Below are positions 48,962 to 58,225 of a stretch of 64,000 nt of DNA, one piece after another. How positions within the stretch are numbered: the stretch's first letter is position 1; every line of letters starts with the position of its first letter. Both the position numbers and the translations under genes were made by a program. The notes under the pieces are model-generated. The model worked only from the letters and a program-made list of their open reading frames with translations. It searched no databases and was not told where the DNA came from. Source of the DNA: Eubacteriales bacterium (GTDB taxonomy: Bacteria > Bacillota > Clostridia > Oscillospirales > Oscillospiraceae); assembly GCA_030533415.1 (NCBI GenBank), contig JAUNJE010000002.1, positions 1 to 64,000 on the forward strand, read 5' to 3'.

Positions 48962-50299
48962 TTATTCACCGTAAAAACCATTTATATTAGGTCTTGCGAC
49001 TGCTTCAATTCCCATAAAGCCCCACACCCGCCGTCCGGCAGGATTGGTCACATTGTTGCAGTGTTCCAGATTGTACTTGCTGGCATTGGCAACCACGGCG
49101 TCACTAAAGCTCCGGGATTTCAGCGGTGCCAAATTGTTTTCATCACACCACATTCTGTAAATGGAATACAGATCTTTGGAGCTGATGGAAGCATCTGCTT
49201 TGAGCCGGATATATCCATCGGATTCCAAAAACGAAAAGATGTTGTTGTTATCCCGCTTCACCGCTTCCCGGTTTTCTTTGATACGGTCACTCTCCGTGAA
49301 CTTGAAGTTGTTGGCGACCAGCCGCCTAAGTCCCGCAAACGCCCAAAGGAAAATACCCTCTGCTTCGGCTTTCAGCTTTTCCGCAAGGTCAGGATCATCC
49401 ACCCGCCCGGCAGGCTTTCCCTTTGTTGCCAGCACAAGCTGTCTGCGATAGAAACCATCGCTGCGGTCATAGAGTGCCTGCAAGTCGCCGTTGCTGAATG
49501 CCAGCAGGCGGACGAACATCCATCCTTGATAGCTCTGTGTGCGCTTACGCTCCAAATCCATTTTGCCCTGCGCGGTGACAATGGATTTGACGTAGTTGGT
49601 TTTCCGCAGCGCATCCATTTGCATATCGTCATCCACACACAGCAGAATGTGTTCTAAGTCGGCACGGGCAAACCGATCCTCGGATATCTTTCCGATGCTT
49701 CCGTCTTTCATATTCGTTCCGAAGATGCTGCCGAGCATTGCGCCAATCTGAGACTTCCCCTCGCCGCCGCTGCCCTTAATGATCATCATGCGCTGCCCCT
49801 TGTTGCTGGGAATCAGGCAGTAACCGAGAAACTCCTGTAAAGTGGGAATGTCCTCCGGGTACAGCAGGTCATTCAGAAACCGCAGCCATAAAACCGGCTC
49901 CGGGGCATCTGGGCGATATGCAACCGGCAGACGATTCCGAACGATCTGCGGTCTACCCTCTATGAATGTTCCATCCAGAAGCAGCGTGCCATTGGCGAGG
50001 TGAATGCGATCCGGTTCCGGTGGAAAGTCCTCCACCTGGGCTTCCAGTTTCAGCACCTCCAGAATGTTGCCGATCTTCTGCGGGATGCCGTTCACTGCAC
50101 AGCATTTCAGTTCTTCATAGATTTCTCCCCGGAGGGAAAGATCGTCCGTCACCCGACCATCGGGCGTGAAAAAGGCTCTGTTTGTGAAAATGATTCTGTG
50201 TGCTCGCAGAAACTCCTCACAGAACAGAGCCTCATTGATGTTCTTCCCGTCAAACCAGATGGGAAGATTTGTGTCAGGCGATTTCCGGTTCATTGGCAC
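48962..50299 (-). CDS. Phage/plasmid D5-type primase-helicase
   Basis: About 445 aa; the block 4 counterpart of the gene at 18899-20218. Walker A KGSGGEGKS, Walker B CVDDDMQMD, arginine-rich ERKRTQSYQGWMFVRLLAFS, and a winged-helix C-terminus. The GTG at 50299 has AAGGAGG 9 nt upstream; ATG 50293 is the alternative start. It overlaps the primase by about 25 nt, suggesting coupled synthesis. Confidence 0.87.
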   Translation of the reverse strand: MPMNRKSPDTNLPIWFDGKNINEALFCEEFLRAHRIIFTNRAFFTPDGRVTDDLSLRGEIYEELKCCAVNGIPQKIGNILEVLKLEAQVEDFPPEPDRIHLANGTLLLDGTFIEGRPQIVRNRLPVAYRPDAPEPVLWLRFLNDLLYPEDIPTLQEFLGYCLIPSNKGQRMMIIKGSGGEGKSQIGAMLGSIFGTNMKDGSIGKISEDRFARADLEHILLCVDDDMQMDALRKTNYVKSIVTAQGKMDLERKRTQSYQGWMFVRLLAFSNGDLQALYDRSDGFYRRQLVLATKGKPAGRVDDPDLAEKLKAEAEGIFLWAFAGLRRLVANNFKFTESDRIKENREAVKRDNNNIFSFLESDGYIRLKADASISSKDLYSIYRMWCDENNLAPLKSRSFSDAVVANASKYNLEHCNNVTNPAGRRVWGFMGIEAVARPNINGFYGE

Positions 50300-50897
50300 G
50301 GTGCCTTTCCTCCTTTCGATCTTCTGCAAGACAGTTTTCCCAAAACGCGATACTACCGTCTACCAGCAACGCCGCTATCGTACTGTCCCGCTCTTTCACG
50401 CTGGCATGAGTCAGAAAGTCCAGCAGATAGGCGATGCGGTCATACTGCTGACAGCTTGCCACGAACCTGTCATCCAGAATGTCCTCCGGTGTCTGGGGTG
50501 CATATCGGATTTTCCATTCCTTCAACAGATGCAGATAGTCTGTCAGCACCCGGCGGCAGTACAGCTCGTCCAGCCGGGATTGATGCCACTGGGGTGGGTT
50601 CGATTTGTTGGCACCCGTTGTCACTTGTCCCGGCTCTGCGGAAATACCAAAATCAGATGCCAGCTTCTGTGCCGATTCATAGCAGGACAGCCCAAACAGC
50701 CTTGCCGTGAAATCGACCACATCCCCGACGGCACCGCAGCCGAAGCAGAAGAAATAATCCTCATTCAGCTTCAGGCTGGGATGCCTGTCCTTGTGGAATG
50801 GGCAGCAGGTCATGCCGTTTGGCAATACCCGCAACCCATAGTGTTCGGCAGCTTGCCTCAGTGTGATAGCTGCCTTGATGGTTTCAAATACGCTCAT
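50274..50897 (-). CDS. CHC2 zinc-finger primase
   Basis: 207 aa. N-terminal DnaG-type zinc-binding motif CCPFHKDRHPSLKLNEDYF with FCFGCGAVGDVVDF, followed by a helical domain (VLTDYLHLLKEWKIRYAP). No TOPRIM catalytic domain is visible, so it probably assists the helicase protein. Intact reference for the frameshifted copy in block 2. Start at the Met with GGAGG 7 nt upstream. Confidence 0.85.
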   Translation of the reverse strand: MSVFETIKAAITLRQAAEHYGLRVLPNGMTCCPFHKDRHPSLKLNEDYFFCFGCGAVGDVVDFTARLFGLSCYESAQKLASDFGISAEPGQVTTGANKSNPPQWHQSRLDELYCRRVLTDYLHLLKEWKIRYAPQTPEDILDDRFVASCQQYDRIAYLLDFLTHASVKERDSTIAALLVDGSIAFWENCLAEDRKEERHRANEPEIA

Positions 50898-51053
50898 TAT
50901 CTTGCCTCCATAAAAATATTCGGAAGAAAAATGCCCGCCGAGGTTGGCAGGCATCTTACCTCCTCACTATTGTTATGGGGAAATTTTCAAAAAACAGGCT
51001 AATCGGAGGACAAGGTCATTTGAAAAAACAGGACAAACCCTCTTCCAATCATA

Positions 51054-51071
51054 GAACATATGTGCTATAAT
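51054..51071 (+). promoter_or_regulatory. DUF6076 promoter with LexA-like box
   Basis: TGCTATAAT gives an extended -10 (TATAAT 51066-51071). Immediately upstream GAACATATGTGC differs by one base from the Bacillota SOS box GAACATATGTTC. The block 2 counterpart keeps the -10 but reads GAAAATATGTGC. SOS control is a hypothesis. Confidence 0.45.
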
Positions 51072-51096
51072 GAAGAAAAACAATTTGGAGGGGCAA

Positions 51097-52200
51097 ATGA
51101 AGCACAACGTTCTTTCTCTGGATTTCTGGCAGGATACGGTAATCTATGGCAGCAAAACCTTTCCCAGCGGCACACTCGGCTGTGATGCACTGAACATCCC
51201 AACCAAAGTAATCGAGCAACTGAACGATCTCTGCATAGCACTGAATCTCCTTATGGGAACCCTCAACGCGGGCTGCGGCAATCCTGCGCTGCTCCCGGCG
51301 GCAAAAGAGAGCGCAAAACAGATTGCGGACTTGCTGAAGAATGTGAAGCCATTTTCCTACCTGGATGTTACTGATGCAGCCAACCGAGTGGAGCGGGTGT
51401 TCTCAGAAGTATCTCTCGCCAACGCCAATGCGTATTATGCCGCCGTTCAAAATGGAACGCTGACTAATCTGGCAGACCCCCAATACGAAGCAGGGCTGAA
51501 ACTGCTGCGGGTGCTGCCGATTTTGGCGCAGCTGGGTTTCTCTCTTGGAGAGTATCAGAAGACAATGATTTCCTTTGCTGAAAAGCTGAATGCCCCAGAC
51601 TGTAAGCGAACCCCAGACAGCTATGCGGAGCTTTTCGGAGAATCCTTCCCTGTGATGGAGAATTTTGGAGAAGGTGATGGTTGGATGTCCATGACCAACG
51701 CCACCTTGCAATATACATCAGTGGTTCGTCCCGGCACCACTGTGCCGACACTGGTCAAACGGATGCTCTATGTTTCCTTTGTGGGAATGTTCCGTTCCGA
51801 TCTGTTTGAGGGGCTGTGTGTTGGACATGCCCCGAAGAAATGTCCTATCTGCGGACGATGGTTTCTGACCACCAATGCTAGGCCCACCAAATACTGTGGT
51901 AATCTGGTACCAGGGGATAAGCTCCGTAGGACGTGCAGACAGATCGGCAATCTGAAAGGCCGGGAGCAGCGGGAGCTGGCGGACAATCATCCGCTGAAGC
52001 AGATTTATGAACGGCGGCTCAATACCATCAACCGCTACCTGCAACGGGGCACCATTGATCCGGAGCTGGCTGCTGTGATGAAAAAGCTGGCAAAGGATAA
52101 GATGTACCAGGCAATCAGCAATGTTGCCTATGCACAGGGAGACTATGAAAAAGAGATGGAGCATTCCTCTTTGATGGAGGAAGCAAAGGCTCATCTGTAA
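51097..52200 (+). CDS. DUF6076 family protein
   Basis: 367 aa, complete. N-terminal LSLDFWQDTVIYGSKTFPSG, long helical middle, then a zinc-ribbon-like CPICGRWFLTTNARPTKYC and CRQIGNLKGREQRELA. Function unknown. ATG 51097 is chosen because GGAGG lies 7 nt upstream; an earlier in-frame ATG overlaps the promoter. First gene of a two-gene plus-strand unit with the sigma-like factor. Confidence 0.75.
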   Translation: MKHNVLSLDFWQDTVIYGSKTFPSGTLGCDALNIPTKVIEQLNDLCIALNLLMGTLNAGCGNPALLPAAKESAKQIADLLKNVKPFSYLDVTDAANRVERVFSEVSLANANAYYAAVQNGTLTNLADPQYEAGLKLLRVLPILAQLGFSLGEYQKTMISFAEKLNAPDCKRTPDSYAELFGESFPVMENFGEGDGWMSMTNATLQYTSVVRPGTTVPTLVKRMLYVSFVGMFRSDLFEGLCVGHAPKKCPICGRWFLTTNARPTKYCGNLVPGDKLRRTCRQIGNLKGREQRELADNHPLKQIYERRLNTINRYLQRGTIDPELAAVMKKLAKDKMYQAISNVAYAQGDYEKEMEHSSLMEEAKAHL

Positions 52201-52219
52201 TTTTGAAAGAAGGTGCGCT

Positions 52220-53455
52220 ATGCCGGATGATCGTTACAAGGAAATGGAAGGATACATCGCCAAATATGGTTTTCAGTGTCTCGAAAAGAATCTGACCCGG
52301 TTTGAGGCGGAACGTGCCTTCCAACTGGAGCCAGAGCCGCCGAAGGTGGATGACATCAACGAATATATTTTGATGGCAAACCGGGGGCAGAAGCTGCTGT
52401 TTCTCTGTTTTTATCTGCATCACATTGAGAAGATTCTGAATGGGCGCATTTACCGCTTCCTTCACAGGGAGGGACTGTATGCTTACGACCCGGTTCGTCT
52501 GCTGGATTATAAGCTGAACTGCGTGGCAGCGATTATGGAGTGTCTTCCGGGATATGATCCGGAAAAGGGGGCAGACTTTCTGACCTACGCCTACTATGAT
52601 ATCGGAAACGCCATTTTGAACTGCCGCCGCTATGAAGAATCCGGCTCGTTCAAAAATCTGGATGAATACAAAACAATCCGAGGAATCGCATGGCTTTACA
52701 ACAAGGCAGGCAGTTCTCGCAAGAAAACCATTGAAGCGTTCATGCAGAAAACCGGCTGTACAAAAGAAACTGCGGAGAACTATCTCTGTGCAGCCCGCAA
52801 AAATCGGGGTATCGTTTCTATCTATGATACCGTTCTCCGTGAGAGCGACAATGAAGTCGACGAAGATTTCGATGAGGATACCCACGAGGACGCTGGAGAG
52901 GATTTAAGCCGGGAGGCCGGTGGTACTTACGGTGCAATTCTCTGGGGCGGCTCCTGGGGAAGTGCTGTCCGGCGCGCCCATTGGAAACTTGACTACCGGG
53001 AGCAAATCCTGTTGGAGCGGCACATGGCAGTCTGCATGGACTGTGGTCATGTAAAGCCGCTGCGTAGCAGGTTCAGTTGGGAAGAACTGGCAATCCTGTT
53101 TGAAGGCACAACTGCCGGCGGTGCCGAGCGAGCTTACAAGAAAGCAGCGTTGCATCTTGCGCAGCTGTTGGTGGAAGATGGACTCTTTCACACAATCAGC
53201 CTGAAGCGCAAATCGCAGAAAATGCGGAAAGAAAAAATCGCCGTCGCAACCTACCAATATCAGGCAGACTGCGACGGCGAATGGGGCGAGATTCAGTTCG
53301 ACTTTGAGGAAAAGACAGCGCAGATCATCCAACTGGCAGACTGGGATTTGATGATCTCAGAGCCCTTTGCAAAATATGCAATCTCCTATCTTCTGAACTG
53401 TCAGAATGAGAAGCTGCCAAAGGAAACGGTGATTTCATTTGAATCAGCGCGATGA
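52220..53455 (+). CDS. Sigma-70-like factor with C-terminal extension
   Basis: 411 aa. A region 2-like segment is visible at about 60-135 (GRIYRFLHREGLYAYDPVRL, GADFLTYAYYDIGNAIL), then a helix-turn-helix (KTGCTKETAENYLCAARKN), an acidic stretch rich in Asp/Glu near 215-235, and a second region-4-like helix pair (FSWEELAILFEGTTAGGAER). The last ~60 residues are unlike sigma factors. Probably controls element genes together with DUF6076; experimental role unknown. Confidence 0.6.
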   Translation: MPDDRYKEMEGYIAKYGFQCLEKNLTRFEAERAFQLEPEPPKVDDINEYILMANRGQKLLFLCFYLHHIEKILNGRIYRFLHREGLYAYDPVRLLDYKLNCVAAIMECLPGYDPEKGADFLTYAYYDIGNAILNCRRYEESGSFKNLDEYKTIRGIAWLYNKAGSSRKKTIEAFMQKTGCTKETAENYLCAARKNRGIVSIYDTVLRESDNEVDEDFDEDTHEDAGEDLSREAGGTYGAILWGGSWGSAVRRAHWKLDYREQILLERHMAVCMDCGHVKPLRSRFSWEELAILFEGTTAGGAERAYKKAALHLAQLLVEDGLFHTISLKRKSQKMRKEKIAVATYQYQADCDGEWGEIQFDFEEKTAQIIQLADWDLMISEPFAKYAISYLLNCQNEKLPKETVISFESAR

Positions 53456-53473
53456 TAATATTATAATGTTTTT

Positions 53474-54709
<1,236 letters not shown>

Positions 54710-54721
54710 ACGTTTTCCTCT

Positions 54722-55567
54722 CTATTTCACGAAATCCAGTCCCAGCATTTTTCCGGGATTGGTGACCAGCATTGCCCGCAAGTCGCTTTCGGAGATCCCG
54801 GCATTGCGATAATAGTCGATGCTCTCCCGGACAGCGTCCCTCCAGAATGGGGTATTCACCTGTCCGCTGTCTGTGGCAAGAATGATGTAATCTGCACCGA
54901 TTGCCTGAATGGCTTCGACGTTGGAAGGGAGATTGCAGACAAACCGGTTTCCAACGGGCTGGGCATATTCCCGCTCTAAGTACACGCCGTAGTCCCGGAC
55001 TATTTGCTTTTGCTGTGTCAGGGTCATGCCCACGATGTGATACTCCGGGTGGGTGACGACGATTTTCTGCACGCCCGCATTGCGGGCAGCTTCCACAATA
55101 GGAAAGCATTCCTCAGCGTTTGCATGACCCGTTTGTAAACACGCATCATAATCCCGGATCAGCTCAAAAATCGGCATCAGCTCCGGGACGGCTCTTCCGT
55201 TTTCCACAAGCCGGATACCGCCGGATCTGCCCATTTTCTGAAATTCGTTTTCCGAATCCACCGTGGGCAGCCAGACGACCTTTGCTCCCATTTTCAGTTC
55301 TGTTTCCAGCGCATATGGATTCAGCCCACCCATGCTGCGGTTCAGCGCAACGCTGCCAAAGAGTTCAAACTCCGATTCCGGGTATTTCTCCTTTTTGATC
55401 TGGTTGACGATGGCTGCCCGTCCGGCGGTTGGGGAGAAATGGGTCTTGATGACCACACCTCTGGCCCCCAAGGCAACGCCCTGCTCCATCAATTCCAGAT
55501 CATTCAGCTTCCGGGGCTTCACATCCGGGCCGGAATGATAATGTAAATCAATAATTCTTTGTATCAT
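54722..55567 (-). CDS. DUF6282 amidohydrolase-like protein
   Basis: 281 aa. The start IIDLHYHSGPDVKPRK has the HxH metal-site motif of amidohydrolase-fold enzymes; later QTGHAN, VTHPEYH and LATDSGQ supply further His/Asp ligands. A metal-dependent hydrolase is likely, but the family has no assigned reaction. It begins one base after the glycerate kinase stop codon, so it is tightly coupled. ATG 55567 is chosen over an upstream TTG. Confidence 0.75.
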   Translation of the reverse strand: MIQRIIDLHYHSGPDVKPRKLNDLELMEQGVALGARGVVIKTHFSPTAGRAAIVNQIKKEKYPESEFELFGSVALNRSMGGLNPYALETELKMGAKVVWLPTVDSENEFQKMGRSGGIRLVENGRAVPELMPIFELIRDYDACLQTGHANAEECFPIVEAARNAGVQKIVVTHPEYHIVGMTLTQQKQIVRDYGVYLEREYAQPVGNRFVCNLPSNVEAIQAIGADYIILATDSGQVNTPFWRDAVRESIDYYRNAGISESDLRAMLVTNPGKMLGLDFVK

Positions 55568-55568
55568 C

Positions 55569-56801
55569 TTATCCAATCATGGCAATTGCCACATCATTGA
55601 CGTTGGTGCCAGTGGGGCCAGTAAAAATCAGACCGTCCACGGCTTTCAGGGCATGGTAGGCATTGTTATCCGCCAGCACTCCGGAAACGGTCAAGCCATG
55701 CTTTGCCAGCGCTTTTGTGGTGTCTCCGTCGGAATAGCCGCCGGCGGCATCGGTGGGACCGTCGGTGCCGTCGCTGCCCACGCTGATGACGCAAGCATTG
55801 GGGATTCCCGTGAGGCCAGCGGCGGCAGCCAGAGCAATCTCCTGATTCCGTCCGCCCAATCCCTTGCCTACCAGATGGACAACGGTTTCACCGCCTGCAA
55901 GGTAAGCAAGTTTTTTGCCGTCACAGGCATGGGTGCGGAGAACATCAGCAAGGAATGCACCGGCTTCCTTGGCTTCGCAGTCCAGGTGATCGGTCAGAAG
56001 GATGGGTTCATAGCCTAATTCCTCCGCAATCTCACTGGCTGCCTTGCACAGCTCCCGGACACTGCCGATGATCTGGGTGGAGACATTGGTTAATTCCTTG
56101 GGGGTCTCCGTCCGAAGGCAGTCCATGGCGGAATCACTAAGTGCCAGCTGATATTTTTCCGCAATGGCCAGAGCATCAGCGCAGGTGGATTTATCAGAGG
56201 CTGCCGGGCCGGAAGCAATCATATCCAGCGGGTCGCCCAAAATATCGGAAAGGACGATAGCCTCTACGTGAGCAGGAGCGCACCACTGAGCGAATTTGCC
56301 ACCCTTGACCATGGACAGCCGCTTGCGGATGGTGTTCATTTCCACAATGTCCGCACCGCAGGCCAGTAGCTGCCGGGTGATGGACTGTAATTCGGCTTCT
56401 GCCACCACCGGCTGCTCAAACAGGGCACTGCCGCCGCCGGACAGCAGAAACAGCACCGTATCTGATTTGTCTAAATCGGCGGTCATATCCAGCACGGCCT
56501 GAGTGGCCCGGAAGGTGTTCTCATCCGGAACGGGATGGCCTGCCTCATAGCAGGTCACACCGGGGATGGGGTGCTCCACATGGTCATACTTGGTAACCAC
56601 AATTCCTGCTTCCAAAGGCTGCTCCAGACAAGAAGCAGCTACCTCCGCCATCTTCCATGCCGCCTTGCCCACGGAAACGAGATACAGTTTCCCGGAGAAG
56701 GTTTTTCCTTCCAATGCTCTGCGCACAGCCGCTTCCGGGCTGACAGAATCAATAGCACCTCTGGCAATCTTTTCGGCATCTTTTCGCAATGCTTGATTCA
56801 T
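55569..56801 (-). CDS. Glycerate 2-kinase, type 2 (GckA/MOFRL family)
   Basis: 410 aa. Phosphorylates glycerate to 2-phosphoglycerate. DUF4147 N-terminal domain (VSVGKAAWKMAEVA, LLSGGGSALFEQP, MNTIRKRLSMVKGGK) and C-terminal MOFRL domain (GTDGPTDAAGGYSDGDT, FTGPTGTNVNDVAIAMIG). In the operon it takes D-glycerate made by the tartronate semialdehyde reductase and feeds it to glycolysis. Start Met preceded by AAAGGAG. Confidence 0.9.
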   Translation of the reverse strand: MNQALRKDAEKIARGAIDSVSPEAAVRRALEGKTFSGKLYLVSVGKAAWKMAEVAASCLEQPLEAGIVVTKYDHVEHPIPGVTCYEAGHPVPDENTFRATQAVLDMTADLDKSDTVLFLLSGGGSALFEQPVVAEAELQSITRQLLACGADIVEMNTIRKRLSMVKGGKFAQWCAPAHVEAIVLSDILGDPLDMIASGPAASDKSTCADALAIAEKYQLALSDSAMDCLRTETPKELTNVSTQIIGSVRELCKAASEIAEELGYEPILLTDHLDCEAKEAGAFLADVLRTHACDGKKLAYLAGGETVVHLVGKGLGGRNQEIALAAAAGLTGIPNACVISVGSDGTDGPTDAAGGYSDGDTTKALAKHGLTVSGVLADNNAYHALKAVDGLIFTGPTGTNVNDVAIAMIG

Positions 56802-56862
56802 AAGTAGTTCTCCTTTTAGAGCTTCAGCCACCAGCTTTTCTTACTGATGGCTGATTATGTGA

Positions 56863-58038
56863 TTATACCAGTTCGTAGGTACGCCGTGCAATCCCCAATT
56901 CTTCATCCGTGGGAATCACCCGCACGGCAACCTCGGAATCACGGGAAGAAATAATTGGCGCGTTGGCACGGTTGGCTTCCTCGTCCAGCCTCACACCGAT
57001 AGCACCCAAGCGCTCGCAGACCATCGCCCGCACCCGGTCGGAATGTTCACCGATACCGGCAGTAAACACCAAATCGGTCAGGCCACCCAAATCCATGAAG
57101 AAGGCGCCAATGTAATGGACAATGCCGGTGACAAATACATTAACTGCCAGCTTGGCACGCTGATTGCCATTATCCGCTGCTTCGATGACATAGCGCAGGT
57201 CGTTGCTGACACCAGAGATACCCAGCAGACCGCCCTCCTTCTGGCAGCCCCGGAGAATATCTTCTTCTGACATACCAATCTGCTTCAGGAAGTGAATCAT
57301 GGTGGGGTCCATGTCGCCAACACGGTTGGCATGGATCAGACCGGTTTCCAAGCTCATACCAAAGCTGGTGTCCACGCTCTTGCCGTTTAGGATGCCGCAG
57401 ATGGAGGCACTGCCGCCTAAGTGGCAGGAAATGGCCTTGTATTCCTTCTTTTCGGCATTCAAGCAGTCGGCAATGTAGCCGTGAGAAGCGCCGTGGTAGC
57501 CCAGGCGCTGGATGCCGTACTTCTCATACCACTCGTAGGGCACGCCGTAGATTTTGCGCTCCAGAGGAATGTCCCGATGGAAGGCGGTTTCAAAGACACC
57601 GACATGCTTTGCGTCAGGCAGAACCGCCTTCACGGTTTCGATGGCTTTTAAGTAGGCGATGTTGTGGACAGGAGCCAGAGGGAAGAAATCCCGCATACCC
57701 TGCATCACACCCTCGTCAATTTCGTGGATGCCGTAGTGATCCTTACTTAGGACGGACTTGTAGCCCACCCGTTCAATTTCCTTAATATCAGACAGGACTG
57801 CGCCCTCGCCCTTCGTTAGTTCAAAGAGGAACTTGTTGATACCCACTGCGTAGTCAGGGATGTTCTGCTTCAGAGCATCCACCTTGAAGCCGGTGGAGGT
57901 GTTGCAGTAGCCGAAAATGGCATCATCGGTAGAACCCACGCGCTCCACCTTGCCCGTTGCAAGAACGGTGCATTCGGGCATCCCATAGAGCTTGAATTTC
58001 AGGGAAGTACTTCCTGCGTTGCAGACAAGAACTTTCAT
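56863..58038 (-). CDS. Acetate/propionate-kinase-family acyl kinase
   Basis: 391 aa, ASKHA fold. Opening VLVCNAGSTSLKFKLYG, HNIAYLKAI, FETAFHRDIP, RLGYHGASHGYIA and FTAGIGEHSD are the acetate kinase landmarks. It converts an acyl phosphate and ADP to acid and ATP. Its place directly after the FdrA genes, where allantoin clusters carry carbamate kinase, suggests that it collects the acyl or carbamoyl phosphate made by FdrA/DUF1116. Start shares a base with the upstream stop (TGATG); GGGAGG is 8-9 nt before. Confidence 0.85.
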   Translation of the reverse strand: MKVLVCNAGSTSLKFKLYGMPECTVLATGKVERVGSTDDAIFGYCNTSTGFKVDALKQNIPDYAVGINKFLFELTKGEGAVLSDIKEIERVGYKSVLSKDHYGIHEIDEGVMQGMRDFFPLAPVHNIAYLKAIETVKAVLPDAKHVGVFETAFHRDIPLERKIYGVPYEWYEKYGIQRLGYHGASHGYIADCLNAEKKEYKAISCHLGGSASICGILNGKSVDTSFGMSLETGLIHANRVGDMDPTMIHFLKQIGMSEEDILRGCQKEGGLLGISGVSNDLRYVIEAADNGNQRAKLAVNVFVTGIVHYIGAFFMDLGGLTDLVFTAGIGEHSDRVRAMVCERLGAIGVRLDEEANRANAPIISSRDSEVAVRVIPTDEELGIARRTYELV

Positions 58039-58223
58039 CAATCGACTCCTCCCAGCAAGGTCAAAATTTCCTGCATCTCCTTGTCGCCGCCAGCCATGGG
58101 TTTCCACTCCACCTGGTAGGCCTTGTAGCCCTGCATTTCAAGGGAGGTTGCCAGCAGCTTGGGACCAACATTGACCGTAATCAGTTCGCTGCGGAAGAGA
58201 TTCAAAATCTTTTCACAATCCAT
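58038..58223 (-). CDS. FdrA-domain small protein
   Basis: 61 aa. LFRSELITVNVGPKLLATSL and VEWKPMAGGDKEMQEIL resemble the short stand-alone fdrA-domain proteins encoded next to FdrA in many anaerobes. It is probably a separate small subunit of the FdrA/DUF1116 enzyme. AAGGAGG lies 7 nt before the ATG; it overlaps the kinase start by one base. Confidence 0.75.
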   Translation of the reverse strand: MDCEKILNLFRSELITVNVGPKLLATSLEMQGYKAYQVEWKPMAGGDKEMQEILTLLGGVD

Positions 58224-58225
58224 GT

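Larger units (their letters stand above)
44474..53460. mobile_element. Mobile block 4: integrative mobilizable element
   Basis: Minus strand: serine recombinase, two small ORFs, MobV relaxase, small DNA-binding-like protein, D5-type helicase, CHC2 primase. Divergent plus strand: DUF6076 and a sigma-like factor. This is block 2 mirrored, with intact primase and DUF6076. The left edge is the inverted repeat next to tRNA-Ala; the right edge is between the sigma-like gene (ends 53455) and the flavoprotein gene (ends 53474). No secretion system, so mobilizable only. Confidence 0.82.
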
